NCBI GenBank assembly: GCA_014529385.2 | Contig: CM043962.1 | Coordinates: 50,050,598-50,114,597, forward strand | Origin: Adiantum capillus-veneris | Taxonomy: Eukaryota; Streptophyta; Polypodiopsida; Polypodiales; Pteridaceae | Length of the DNA stretch: 64,000 bases | Reading direction: 5' to 3' | Part shown: positions 43,972 to 57,848 of the stretch, one piece after another | Numbering within the stretch: position 1 is the first letter of the stretch | Layout of the letters: each line of letters begins with the position of its first letter | Notes under the pieces: model-generated | Database searches by the model: none | What the model was told of the DNA's origin: nothing | Seen by the model: the letters and a program-made list of their open reading frames with translations, nothing else | Translations under genes and position numbers: made by a program

Positions 43972-46188
43972 ACACGAGAATTACGAGTGAGCAGAGATGT
44001 AGTCTTTGATGAGATGAGCAGCTGGTACAGTAATGCACATGGCACTATTGGGGCTGATGTAAAAGATGATGTGGTTGTACAAAATGTGAGGCCACAGTCA
44101 CAGGTTTTGAGTGGACCACAAGAGTCCTCTTCTCGTGGCTCTGTTGAGAAGCCATGGAATGGTAGACTACATACGCAGGTTACTCCACCAGCAGGTACAG
44201 GGAACGTATCACGAAAAGAAAAGGAAAAGGTTGATGAACCTCCCTTTATGGCTGATGCATCATCAGGTTTTTCACATGTAGACATGGATTCAGATGGTTC
44301 TGAACAAAGTCTTGATGAGGAATTTGGAATTTCGACTGTCGGCACACCTGGTGTAAGGAAAGTACAAGATGATGCTAGAGGGCAAAGGAGTGACCCAGGA
44401 CCGCGCAGATCTAATAGAGTCAGAAATCTAGTTCAGAAATTGACTTATGATGGGTATCTAGCGCATCACCAAGCCTACATGGCTAAGGTGATACAAGATG
44501 TGGAGCCCACATGTTTTGAGGATGCAGTTGGAAATGTTCATTGGGATGATGCAATGAATGAAGAGATGGCTGCATTAGAAGCAAACGACACATGGGAGTT
44601 GGTGCCATTGCCAAGTGGCAAGAAATCAATTGGTTGTAAATGGGTGTATAAAACCAAGCATAAGGCTGATGGTAACATTGAGCGTCACAAGGCAAGGCTG
44701 GTCGCAAAGGGTTATGCACAGACGTATGGCATAGACTATGAGGAGACCTTTGCTCCAGTGGCAAAGATGACGACTGTGAGAGCTGTCATAGCAGTGGATG
44801 CATCTAGAGGATGGATTATGCGTCAAATGGATGTAAAGAATGCCTTCTTGAATGGTGAGTTGCAAGAGGAAGTGTATATGGATCAGCCACCTGGTTATGT
44901 CGATCCAGGTTACCCAGATTATGTATGCAGACTTCTCAAAGATTTGTATGGTTTGAAGCAGGGCTCTAGAGCATGGTATGACAGGATTGCCAAGTATCTT
45001 GTCAGTATTGGTTTTAGGAGAGCTCATGCTGATCATTCACTCTATGTACGTGAGAGTGATGTGGGGATTGTGGTCATTACCATATATGTAGATGACCTTA
45101 TTATTGTTGGTGACAATGCTATGGAGATTGACCATGTGAAGGGTCTTCTCAAACAGGAGTTTGAAATGAAATATTTAGGCGAGTTGCGCTACTTTCTTGG
45201 CATTGAGGTGATCAGGACTCCAAAGGGTGTATGGCTATCCCAGAGACAATATGCTTTGGACATGTTGTCAAAGTATGGTATGGCTGATTGTAAGCCAATT
45301 TCTATTCCCTTGGATGTGAATGCAAAGCTGAGTGCAGAGAAGGGTGATGTTGTTGAGGATGTCAACATGTACAGGAAGATTGTGGGTAGTCTAATCTACT
45401 TGACTATCACGAGGCCAGACTTGGGCTACACAGTAGGCTTGGAGAGTCAATTCATGCAGCTTCCGAGGAAGCCACATTTGGATGGAGTACGACGCACACT
45501 TAGGTATGTGCAAGGTACTCTTGACTACGCATTGTTCTATGCAGCAGATGCACCATTAGCATTGTATGGGTATACAAATGCAGATTGGGCAGGTAGCATT
45601 GTTGATAGGAGATCTACGAGTGGCTTCATGTTCTCTTTTGGGAGTGTTGCTGTTACTTGGAGCAGCAAAAAGCAGCCTACAGTTGCTTTATCGAGCAGAG
45701 AGGCCGAGTACAGAGGTGCAGCAGTTGCGGTGTGCAAGGTAGCTTGGCTACGCACATTACTTGAGGACTTGGGAGTGCAGGTGGACCAGAAGATTGTCAT
45801 TCATTGTGACAACCTCAGCAGCATGCAGTTGGCTAGGAACCCAGTGTTCCATGCCAGGACCAAACACATAGAGGTCCATTACCACTACGTTCGAGAGCGA
45901 GTGTTGGCGGGCGACATCGACTTGGTCTACGTCAGCACAGAGGAGCAGATAGCGGATATCTTTACCAAGGCCCTCGACGTTTCCGGACTATGCTTGGACT
46001 CTGCGACATGCAGAGCTCGAGGGGGAGTGTTGAGATGTCGAGCTCTACACCTTGAGCTGGCATCCACTACGGGCCTTGGCCGCTTACGGCATTTACTCAC
46101 TGGCGCGTTAGGTGACCGACACGGAGGATCTCTGCCAGTGATTCTACAGCTAGACTACACTTATAGTGCCAGCCTAGTACACTTCTAG
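43699..46188 (+). pseudogene. Element G integrase end, reverse transcriptase and RNase H
   Basis: The frame starts within the second duplicate. The integrase C-terminus reads ELRVSRDVVFDE, and an acidic/Ser-rich linker follows. RT has WELVPLPSGKKSIGCKWVYK near 44593-44655, QMDVKNAFLNGEL near 44825-44865 and the active site TIYVDDLIIVG near 45085-45110. RNase H has YTNADWAG (Asp) near 45571, VALSSREAEYRG (Glu) near 45682, IHCDNLSSMQLA (Asp) near 45802 and EEQIADIFTKAL near 45942. No stop occurs before the polypurine tract, so the frame continues about 54 codons into the 3' LTR. Confidence 0.95.
46017..46027 (+). promoter_or_regulatory. Polypurine tract of element G
   Basis: CTCGAGGGGGAG-type tract immediately before the LTR TG. 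It is also translated as part of the pol frame. Confidence 0.9.
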
Positions 46189-46349
46189 CGAGTTCACACT
46201 TAGTGACCGCATGTACATATGTGCTACTTTTCAGTTTTAGCACTTAGTCATTTTGTACTCTCTTTTCTGTAAAGAAGAAGAAGAAGCTTTCCATCTCTTT
46301 GTGCTTTGTGCTTGTCTTGTGTATCTCTCTTGCATCCTCATTATTTACA
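46028..46349 (+). repeat. Element G 3' LTR
   Basis: Collinear with 40873-41194. AACTT follows at 46350-46354. Confidence 0.97.
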
Positions 46350-46354
46350 AACTT

Positions 46355-47895
<1,541 letters not shown>

Positions 47896-48013
47896 CATCT
47901 CTGTTGTGCCATTGCATATGTGGGAGTTTTTAAATTCACACTTACTCGCCCAAAGGCCCTTCGCCTTAGGGAAAAAAGGTCCTAAGTTAAGGACGGTTAC
48001 CCACAGATAGGGT

Positions 48014-48032
48014 CCCCCCCCCCCCCCCCCCC
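48014..48032. repeat. (C)19 homopolymer
   Basis: Nineteen consecutive C residues, 120 bp after the CT array. Confidence 0.9.
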
Positions 48033-48269
48033 TTGTTTCATCAAGATTGTGGCAAAGCTTCAAGCCCGCATCATCTCGGCAAAATTTTGACAACCCTTTG
48101 GCAAGCTGCCGGCTTGCTAAAATTGCAAAAATCACGAGTAAAACTCTAGTGTCAACATTTCAAAGCCTACCCTTACAAAATTTTCAAACAATAATTTCGG
48201 ATTTGTGAAGAGTAATCTTGTTTCAGACAAATCAATTTTTCTTTAAAGGAAAGCTCAACGGAGTGGTAT

Positions 48270-48740
48270 CTTGCAAGTGTAATTAGCAAAGCTAATTATC
48301 GGCATCTGTGGCGCATACTATGGCTACGAGGTTCTTGAATCAAGACATCGTCTCTTGCCAGTTTCAATTAGGCACGGCCAATCATCATATTGTTAAGATA
48401 ATTATTTCCTATTGCAACTGGACCCCATGTTTGATTCTCTGGATATGGTTTTATTTCAAACTTTCCCCAAGGGTATTGACTCCTCCTCCCCAAAGTGTAT
48501 TGGAAATTCTGGAGGATACTAGCAATTTACCTGAAGCAAAGGAGTATACAGGTGATGTGATCTCCAAAATTTTGATGATCAATTTGAAAGTTAGTCGTTC
48601 AAGTTCAATTGCTCGCTACTTAGGTAGAGCAACATACAGAGTTGGTTTCCTCATATATCTCAAAGGATGCAGTCGCTACCCTAGCGGAAAAGGTCAAAAA
48701 AGTCTCGGTCAACATGGCCAAAAGGAGACTTTCAGATAGA
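48270..48740 (+). pseudogene. Gypsy leader and gag start relic (plus strand)
   Basis: The leader inverted repeat TAATTAGC-aaa-GCTAATTA lies at 48280-48298. Downstream, the segment LSPRVLTPPPQSVLEILEDTS runs into SNLPEAKEY (about 48462-48552), matching the minus-strand relic near 4950-5030. The rest of the frame 48308-48739 shows no domain. It is a third member of the F-related gypsy group. Confidence 0.5.
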
Positions 48741-49769
48741 GAGATTTTAGAAAGTTAGTAAGTACACTAATCTTGCGTCTCCGAATTTGCAATGTTTCCC
48801 TACCAACTTGATAATCAAATGTTACTTTGATCAAGCAATGTTTGGCAATAGATGATACTTGCTAGCTAAGTTGTAGATGCTATCTCTATCAATATGGGGC
48901 AATCTCATGATTCTCAATAAGCGATATGATTTGGCAAGGCTGATTCTCTATGAAATTTTGACAAGGTCTATTCTTTTCAGATGTCAACAAGATCACATGC
49001 TAGCTATGAGCATTCAGGATGCATTGTGTCTCATCTTTTTTATGAACTTATGCAAAGCAAGGCTTTACTTCAAGGCATCTTGCACAGAAGTTCCCAAAGT
49101 TTGGAATATGCTACTAGCATACGGACTTCAGGAAACTTGGCACAATGTCTATTTGATTTTCTCTTGGAGGTCCATATGATCCAAGCCACGATGGCATGTG
49201 GCGTACATCTAATAGCTCTCCATTTCTCAGCACATATAGCTACGAGCCAGCTTCAAGTGACGACAACTGCTTTGTAAGAGCCACCAAGGTTAGTACATTA
49301 ACCTTTTATTTGAAAAATATTTCTTAACCATGCAATGCAAAGTGCTTTGCCAGACTTCATGCAAAGCAAGGCTTCTCTTATGTGCCGAGGAACTATCACT
49401 TGACTTTACATCAAGGATAATAGCACACATATTTGGCATTAAGTGGATATAAGTTCAAAGTTTGAGTCTGGCAACGATGCACTGTGATGTATCCATGCCA
49501 GTATAATCGTGCAAGGCACGTATAACAATAGCTCACAAAGTTGACATTGTTATTGAAGCCAAGGTCTTACCCTTGGGGGGTGCACCTTTAAGAAACTATT
49601 CGTATAATAACATACATTCAAAGGGTTTCTAAAAGAACTCTTTACTTACATGCTTGAGGTAATAAAATGACCCCTTTTTCTTCAAAACTTATGAGTTTTT
49701 CTCTAAAATCAATTTAAAAATTCCTTTTGTTAATATAATCTCAACACCCGCAAGAGTTTTCTTACGGTG
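48741..49769. other. Non-coding region with no recognisable gene
   Basis: Two open frames of about 100 codons overlap at 48877-49277 without any domain similarity. Phrases such as GATGCAAAGCAAGGCTT recur (49050 and 49360). Confidence 0.35.
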
Positions 49770-50355
49770 GCAGTTGCGCCAAGGAAGGACTCCACCACTC
49801 GACAAGAAGCAAGGATTATAGTTTTGGAGGCCAAGGTTCAAGAACTCATCAACAAGGAGAATGACAAACTAAAGGAGCGCTTGCATAAACTTGAAGAAAG
49901 AAAGGAATAAAAGAGCTAGGTTTATCCTTGCTGAAGTAGACAACAAAGCCAAAGTTTCCCTCACTAAGATTGTCATGGCCATTGAGAAAGGACCCTACAA
50001 GGCATCAAATAAGAACATTAACACCGAGATGCAAGCATCCCTACAAGAATGCCGACTTCAAGAATCTCTTGGGTTTAAAGTTAGGATTGGAGGGCTTGAC
50101 TCACCATGGTGCACTGACGAGGACACTTTAGAAGAAGGAATCATCAAGCTTAATGAAATTCTTCAACCGATTAACATCAAGCCTGAAACTGTGTCTTGGA
50201 TCAACAACATACACAAGCATGTGCCACCCAAGCAATGTATCCTCATTTTCAAGGATAAAGAAGAATGGAGAAAGTTGCTATGCCAATCCCGACCCTTGAA
50301 GGGAAAAAAGATATGGATTGTGAAGGAATTGACCATGCTCTTGATGGACTCTTAG
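49770..50355 (+). pseudogene. LINE ORF1-like fragment
   Basis: A coiled-coil-like segment (VQELINKENDKLKERL) in one frame at about 49829-49910 is joined by a one-base frame change near 49905 to a 150-codon frame ending at TAG 50353-50355. The later part has GFKVRIGGLDSPW, then IIKLNEILQ, QCILIFKDKEEWRKLL and LKGKKIWIVKELT. That order resembles the RRM plus C-terminal domain of L1-type ORF1 proteins (RVRIxGLP; ILVxFxxxxxRxxIL; LKGxxIxIxEDLT). No endonuclease or RT follows. Similarity is by pattern only. Confidence 0.4.
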
Positions 50356-50364
50356 TCATATACT

Positions 50365-50563
<199 letters not shown>

Positions 50564-50587
50564 ACACACACGCACGCACGCATACGC

Positions 50588-51784
50588 TATCGGAAAGTGT
50601 GCGGTCTAGTTGGGAAGGTGCAAAACCTCTGGCTGTGAGAGTTCGTGATGAGAGTCACAAACACTTTGTGAAAAAGCGTTTGTGGAGAATCACCAACCTC
50701 TTTCTAAGGGTGATAGAAAATCTAAGAGCGTTCGTGACAAAAATGTCACAAACCCTCTTTGCTATTGTGCTTGGAACAAGCTTGTTTTGGTAGTCGAGAT
50801 TATGATGAAAGGACCATCAAATCACATCCAATTTTACTTTAAAGAGCAATTAGGAACACTAAATGTTCAGCCATAAAACCTCAATACTCATACAAGCACA
50901 ATTCTCAATCAAAACCCAAACCTCTTTGGTGGTATCAAGTAGCCTCGCCCCCAATTACATAGTCGTAGCATCAAACAGTTGAAACGAATACACAAGCTTC
51001 CACCTTCACGGCGACCATTTTCTGAGTTTTCAAAGATTTAAGAGCTTCTAAATTGAAGCCCACACACCATTTTGATAAGGGGAAACCCTAATTCACTCCC
51101 TCACAAGCTCAGATACAAGATTGCGAAGAGGGGGGACTGCGGCACCCATAGATTGGGCAACCATGGAAGCTATTGAACAGTAGTGAAAAATTGCTGGTTT
51201 TTTCTGTAAAAATCCCCCTTCTCTCTCTTCCCAACGGAAATATGAGCTGATGTGTCAATTTTTGGGCTATTTTGCCACTTTGGACCAAAACTAGGCCATT
51301 TTCAGCTCATTTTTAACCCAAAAAATGTCATTTTTGATGCGAAAAATCCCAAACGGAGTCAGGAAAATCCCTAAATTTATGGGATCACTCTCATAAGCAT
51401 AAAAATCATAGATAAGCATCATTTTTCATCAATATACCATTTTGGGTCACTTTCCATGCAATTCTACAACGGCGCCTGTTAGCTCCTATTTTTGGCAGTT
51501 TTTGACCGCATCAGTCTTCGTAGGCGAGATGAGTGTGCCACCATGAAACACTTGGACTATGTACATTGTCAAACCAAATTAAGCATCTTATCAAGTGGAA
51601 AAGCATGCAAATGCGCCACATCCAGGGCCACGACTCCCCGGATAGGTATGTACATGATAATGACCGTAGTAGACGCTTCAACATATATCACAATATGTAC
51701 ATGATTGCTTTTATTTTCATATCGAGAAGTGTCAAGAGTGAGGTGAATGTTTTATTCACACTATGTACGTGCCACGGCACGACA
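50588..51784 (-). repeat. Element D 3' LTR
   Basis: Plus-strand start TATCGG (partner has TGTCGG) and end CGACA. It contains two related imperfect hairpins at 50641-50662 and 50730-50753. Confidence 0.92.
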
Positions 51785-51798
51785 TCCACCCCCTCTAA
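51785..51798 (-). promoter_or_regulatory. Polypurine tract of element D
   Basis: The minus strand reads TTAGAGGGGGTGGA, directly abutting the LTR TG. Confidence 0.85.
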
Positions 51799-51843
51799 AC
51801 CTGCACATCCTCCGGTATGTGCCACAACAACATTTGTAGAGCA

Positions 51844-53250
51844 TTAAAACTCATGGTCAGACCCCATATTCTCACCTTCATTCTCAGTTTGCATATAGTT
51901 GGCTTCATCATCCTCTTCACTTGGTTGTGCATCAAATGGATCAGAATCCCCTCTTCTTTTGAATAATTTAATTCTTTTTCCTGCAATGGGAATTTTCAGT
52001 TCTGTGCCATCCAGTTCACGCAAGGTGTAAGTTGCATTTCCATGCACATGTTTGACAACATAAGGACCAAACCATCTCTTTGCAAGCTTCCTTATTGTAG
52101 AGTGTTGGTTTTCAAGGCTACTATAGTACACCAACACCCAATCACCTTCTTCAATGGCTTTCGGTCTGAGCCTATGCATCTTGTCAAATCTGTCTTTGTT
52201 TTTCAACCTTGCATTCTTTAGTCAAGCTTTTGAAAGCTCAATGTCTTCAGGCCTTCTTTCTAGTTGCCGTATGCGCAATGCAAGAAGGTCTTCTCTACTC
52301 ATTACATCTTCCCATGGCAAAACATTCCATGTAAGAACTACATCTTCAATTGGCATCACAGGTTTTTGACCATACATCAATTCAACAGGCATATAGCCAG
52401 TGACTGAACTATGTGTTGTACGGTCGGCCCACAATGCAAATGGCAGTAACCTTGGCCACTCTCTAAGCTTACCTTCACAAGCCTCAGCTAAAGCTTTCAT
52501 TATTGGAGGATGTCCTCTTTCACTTTTGCCATTTCCCTCTGGTTTATAAGCACAAGTTAAAGCTAGTTTGATGCCCATTCTAGAGAAGAATTCCCTTGCT
52601 TCATCAATATCCAATTCTCCTCTATCTGCAGTTATCTTTCCCGCACACCCATAGTGACAGATCACATCTTCAAGAAGAAATTTACATACATCTTGTGTAA
52701 TCTTTGTCCTCAATGCTCGCCCTTCAACTTGATTAGAAAAATCTTCTCTTGCAAGCACCAAATACCTCATTTGCCAAAGTACCAAAGGCATTGTAACCAA
52801 GTCCACAACCCATTTGTAATGCATGCCTAATGGATAAGTAGGATGTAGTCCATCACGATGCCGTACATTTGAATACATTTGGCATGTCACACAAGACTCC
52901 ACAAACTCAGCCACATCCTTATACATCCCTTTCCACCAATACCTTTCTTTTACCTTGGCAAATGTTGCCCATACACCTCAATGTCCTGCCCATAAACTTT
53001 CATGGAACTCCTTGATGATTTGTTGCTGAGTAACCTTATCGCATACTACACGCAATGCTGTTCCATCTCTTTGTTTAGGATGCTTCCATAAGTAGCCATC
53101 CCTCAAGAAGTATCCATATGCTTTTCTTCTTATCCTCTTAAATTCCTTCTCAGTCCAATCATCCTGCTTCTACAAAGTACTTAAGTAGCGACCTATCAAG
53201 AGCCATTCATCCTCATATAGTTCCTCTGAAAAGGACTCAAGTGAAGACAC
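51844..53250 (-). pseudogene. Element D integrase
   Basis: N-terminal zinc segment (IIKEFHESLWAGH to CVTCQMYSN) at about 53025-52870 with a TGA after the second His. Core: VDLVTMP (Asp) near 52810, ITADRGELD (Asp) near 52635 and GNGKSERGHPP (Glu) near 52530. A TGA at 52222-52224 is followed in the same frame by the C-terminal part 51844-52206 (EEGDWVLVYY, KRWFGPYVVKHVHGNATYTL), a GPY/F module with an acidic tail. It inserts the cDNA; the stops inactivate it. Confidence 0.9.
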
Positions 53251-53310
53251 AAAACATGCATGACTACTCTTTGCATGATCAATAGTATAAAACTTTGTGC
53301 CTACATCATC

Positions 53311-53784
53311 TCACTCAATAATCATGTCAAGTTCATCTTCATACCTTGCCCTAGAGAGCATATCTGTCATTGGATTGTCTTTCCCTGCAATATGCTTGAG
53401 CTCAGGATTCAAGAACTTTATGTAGGCTATCCATCGTAGCATTGCAATATCAGGAGTCGAACAGTTTGTGATCATTCCAAGAAGAGGCAAACAATCAGTT
53501 TCCACAACCACTGATGCCCCTATGAAGTACTCCTTGTCACACCTCAATGCTGTAACCACCCCCCATAGTTCCCTTTTTACTTGTGCATAATTGCGTTGGC
53601 GAGAACTCAGAATCTTGGCTCCAAATCTCACCACATACTTTTTTCCTTCATCATCATCTTGCCCTACTGCCCATCCTATCCCTGTAGGACTCGTGTCCAC
53701 TGTCACAATGACAGGTCTCTCACATGCATAGTCTACCTTTCTCAAGGTTGGCGATGAAAGAAGTAGCTTCTTTAGCTTTCTCAT
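53311..53784 (-). pseudogene. Element D RNase H
   Basis: VIVTVDTSPTGIGWAVG (Asp), NYAQVKRELWGVV (Glu), VVETDCLPLLGM (Asp) and GKDNPMTDMLSR (last Asp) are all present in one open stretch. It is separated from RT by a stop near 53806 and from integrase by further stops. Confidence 0.88.
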
Positions 53785-53808
53785 GGCTTTTGTGTGCTCT
53801 TCTTCCCA

Positions 53809-55008
53809 TCAAAACTTCTGATTCTTCCTCAACAACCTATAAAGGGGATCTGCTACATGTGCATAATGTGGTATCCAAATAAGATAGAAGACACAAGCAC
53901 CAAGAAATCTTCGAACTTCAGTTATAGTTGTACATATTTCTTTCATGTTTTTGATTGCATCCATCTTTTTTGGACAAGGCCTTCTACCATAAGGAAGACA
54001 CATATGCCCCACAATCAACACTTCATTAACTCCAAATATAGATTTTTGCCTTGACAGGGTAAGATTAACTTCTTCAAGCTTTGACAAAATCTTCTCACAA
54101 TCTTCGATATGGTCTGCAACAAACTTATGGCACTCCCTTGAATCCATAGCTTCATCTTTATCTTTGTCTTCACATCCTTTGATGGGCACATCATCAAGAA
54201 ATGGCATTGTGATTTGAGGTATGAAGTCACATAGAACCTTGTTCATCCCATTCATCATATATGCAACTGAATTTGTTGCTCCTTGAGGTAAGGTACACAT
54301 CCTTACTAGTCCCAAAGGTGTTTTCATAGTTGTCAAATCTCTACTCTCAATATCTAGCTGAAATTGATCGTACCCTGAATAGAGATCTCCCATTGAGTAA
54401 ATTGACCTTCCTGCAAACGCCTCTGTAAATTCATCCACTATAGGTTCTGTACCCACATTCCTGATGGTAACCTTGTTTATAGGTTGCATATCTTATATGA
54501 ACCGCAAAGCTCTATTCTTCTTAGGCACAGTGAACCACCTGTTTGAATATGGCGCACAAGAAGGCTCCAAGATACCCATGCTAATCTTTTCGTTGAGTAG
54601 TTCTATTAACTTTGGCAAATGTGCTTTTGGAACCAGAATTGGACGTAGATTCCAAGGTACGTGAGGGATAGTGAAGATCACCATAGGTGCAACAACATTA
54701 GGATCAACACACCCTATCTCATGTGGCTGGAAAGCAAAAGCCTTACCATGTCTTGAAAGCATTTCTTTAAAACTCTTCTTCTCTTCTTCTGTTAAAAAAT
54801 CTTCACAACCAACTTTTATCTCTTTTAGGGATTCCATTGTGAACTTGTGTCCAGTTCTTTTTGGATCCCTGAGACTCGGCTGCAAAGAAGCTTGCTCTAG
54901 CTTTTTCCTGCAATCTGATGGTAAAGGTAAGGCCACTGGTCTCACTTTTCTTGCCATCGTTTTGTACTTGGTCTCCACATGCACTTCCGGTCCTTCATTA
55001 GCATTCAA
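53809..55008 (-). pseudogene. Element D reverse transcriptase
   Basis: The N-terminal part 54493-55008 has ILEPSCAPYSNRWFTVPKKN. A TAA then stands where Gln is expected, just before DMQPINKVT. The rest reads MGDLYSGYDQFQLD, TLPQGATNSVAYMM and the catalytic TMPFLDDVPIKG near 54205-54170. The thumb carries VGHMCLPYGRRP. The LPQGATNS motif replaces the usual MPFGLTNAP, marking a divergent gypsy clade. Confidence 0.9.
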
Positions 55009-55014
55009 ATATTT

Positions 55015-55985
55015 CTAATCTTCAAAAGCCTCAATCACATCATACATTTCCATAGAGCATACTTCCACAATGTGGGTTCCATCTTGCATGCTAGAATCCA
55101 TTATAGCTTCAAGCTCAAGCATAGTATCTACATGAGAAACTTGTTCAAAGAAACCTAAAATGTATTCACTATCCTTTATGAAACCATTTTCTTTCATGTA
55201 TTTCTGTACACTATATACATATTGTCGCGCACTTCTTTTCATATCCTCAAGCTTCATAAAACATATTGACCCATGATCTGTTAATCCCTGGAAACCTGTA
55301 GAAAAAGCTTCTTCTCGCTTTGGGTCAGGCAAGAATCTTTTTCTTCTTGTACCATTGCAATCCCGCTTCACAATGGTACATGGCCAAAACCCCTTGTCTC
55401 CCTATACTCTTTGAACTCTTTGTTCTCTTTTGGTAGAGGATACTCATGAAGACTATTGCGGTTCCTCTCGTGATTCACACACACATTCAAAAATTGCATA
55501 GCTCGCTTCCCATCTCTGCTCTTTACCCTAGCATAAGCAAAACCATCATCCAAGACCTTTGTTTCCATGCTAACAGCTGTGATGTATAGCTGCCCAAGGA
55601 TAAGAGGATAGGTAGACATCTCCTGCACAAAGAAATTTTGCTCATCCTTCACATTACCAATCGTCACTTTCACATTTGAACAAGCCCCATACAGATCTCC
55701 TAATGAGTTATTTGCAGCTCTAATCATCCACCCATGGTCTGTGTCTATCGGCCACTTACCCTTCATGTAAAGACTCTTGGACATAAGATTGATCTCAGAG
55801 CCATGATCTATCAATGCAACATATGGCTCCTCAAGATCACCCACCTTGACTAAGGTTTCTATTGTAGCTCTTGTCCAATGACTTTTGGAGTAGTGGCTTT
55901 TATAGGAGGCTTCATCATCATCATCATCATCATCTGCAAATCGAGCATGTGCATCTCTTCGAGAAGACTGGTAGCATCCTACCAC
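55015..55985 (-). pseudogene. Element D protease and connector
   Basis: Retropepsin-like domain with active site YVALIDHGSEINLMS near 55825-55785, where the usual D-[TS]-G is D-H-G. The flap-side segment follows and the domain ends with YPLILGQLYITAV near 55600. A frame change at about 55370 leads to a connector with no known domain (55015-55371) in the RT frame. Confidence 0.75.
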
Positions 55986-56203
55986 ATTTTCATCACAATC
56001 ACTCTCTTGGACATGTATTCCATGTGCCTTAAATGACTCCCCTTCACCCTCAAACTATGGAGGAATAGACTCAATGAGAGTTTGCCTCTTTCTTTATATG
56101 ATATCTATAATTTCTTCATGAAACTCGCGTTTAGCAATGCCAAGAACCCCACCCAAGGTAAACTCAGCTTTGCTATTCAGAATCCTTTCCTCCAATACCT
56201 GCT

Positions 56204-57766
56204 TTAAGTTTGTGGCAGCTTCAATATCAGATTGTAGTTTGTATGCAGGGCCTTTTGCTTTAGCGTTTCCTTGCTCTTTCTTCTTTCCTGTAGATGCCTC
56301 TCCATAGGAATCTCAGGAGGAGGAGGCACATGTGGTGGAGCCTCATAAGAAGGTCCTGGATCCTTTCTTCCATCAGCTCTTGTAACCCTCTTTGAAGTAG
56401 AAAGACCTACATCTCCATTCTCACGTATGCGCTTCTCTTCCACAATTGCTTCATTGTTATAGCATTTTGCAAGATAGACATGCACTGATAAAGAGTCCAC
56501 AGGGTCATCCCAACCTGTTGTATGGCGTATGCAATCACCGGATTCATGTAATACATGTTTAGTTACCTTCCCTTTTTTGGATAAGGCTAAAGCATATGGC
56601 CACAAGCTATCAACCTCCTCAAAATCATCTGGAGTATACTTTAACACTTTCTTTGGAATTAGCTCTATCTTTGCCCCATAGGTAGCAGCTTCCACTCTAG
56701 AAATAGCATGACTAGTTGCCATATCCTCCACTAACTTCCGCATACCTCCTTTTCCAAAGTTAGTTCCTAATGGCATACTTGTCTCCCGCAGATGGATCTT
56801 GCCATACTTAAAAAACAAAAGATCTCTTTTTAAGGCATCACTAAAGCTATCACAATCCCTTCTGCCATGGTCCGTGCCATCACACCATATGCATCTGTGC
56901 ACAAATCCTTCTTTGCTTTGGGAGTTTTGTCTTGCATAGTAGGTTGTCCTTTTTCTTCAAGCCTTGTTAGCTTTAACTTCATTTCTCGCATGCCCTTAAC
57001 AAGCTCATCAAGCATTGAATTATCACCTTTTGGACTCACAACAGTAGGCTTTGGTGGAATCTCTAACTTGCTAGGAGGAGAGGTAGTACCATTCACCACC
57101 ATCTTGTCCCTACGACGTTGCCTCTTAGCAAGCAATGAGACTGCGTCTTCAACCTCTTTCCACTAAGCCTCTAGACCCTGTTCTGTATTCTTGTCTTCAA
57201 GGAGTAGCTCTACCTTTTCTTGGAGCTAATGACCTGCAGCTTGAAAGAAACAATTTGGTCTTTTCACTATCCAAAGTAGCCCGCTCTGTTCCTCACAGTT
57301 GAGCATAGCGTCGCTCAAACTCTCTCAATAGTTCGGTGATGGAAAGTCCTTCTTTTGGCTTTGCAACCCATTCCAAGAAGGTCCTTTTTGTAACCCTTTC
57401 AGAGTCCTCCATGAAGTATTCCTCCTTTAGGGATAATTTGAATTTCTCCCAACCTTCTCCATGCTCCTCCCTGATTCCCCTTACATGGTCTCTAATCTCA
57501 GGGACCACAACAAGCTCAAAACTACGAATCATGTCCACCTCTGGAACCCGTTGTAGCTCCATCTCCTTTACATAACCACGAAGAAACTTTGTGACATATT
57601 TCCCTTCAAATTGGTCCATTTTGTTCACAATAGCTTGAAGGGCTTTGGTTGCTAACACCTCCCTTCTTTCTACAGCCTGTTGTTGTTGCATAAACATGGC
57701 GAATGCTTGAAACATTTGCATCGTGCCTTGATCAAAACGCATTCCTTGTTGCTCTTGTTGATCCAT
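56204..57766 (-). pseudogene. Element D gag and zinc knuckle
   Basis: Starts at the ATG 57764-57766 (MDQQEQQGM) with a Gln/Met-rich N-terminus. A capsid-like region follows (KFLRGYVKEMEL, WEKFKLSLKEEYF, RTFLEWVAKPKEG, LLREFERRYAQL) to 57293. After stops and frame changes, a linker (56830-57135) leads to a CX2CX4HX4C knuckle (CIWCDGTDHGRRDC near 56894-56853). Sequence with a Pro-rich stretch continues to 56204. The remaining 55986-56203 is degraded linker. Confidence 0.75.
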
Positions 57767-57848
57767 AGATTTAATTATTTGTAATTAAACCTTTCAAAAC
57801 AAGTTTTTGAACCCCACCCCAGCTGCTTTGCATCGGGTTCATCAGAAA

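Larger units (their letters stand above)
40873..46349 (+). mobile_element. Element G: Ty1/copia retrotransposon
   Basis: Full-length copia element of 5.48 kb with identical-length LTRs (322 bp each, about 8 differences by eye, near 2.5%), a primer site, gag, protease, integrase, RT, RNase H and a polypurine tract. The 5-bp AACTT flanks it at 40868-40872 and 46350-46354. Integrase precedes RT, which defines Ty1/copia. Two in-frame stops and a frame-shifting 257-bp duplication make this copy defective although it is the youngest element here. Confidence 0.97.

Noticed and set aside
48877-49277. Two overlapping open frames of about 100 codons
   Set aside because: Different frames of the same stretch, neither with known motifs.
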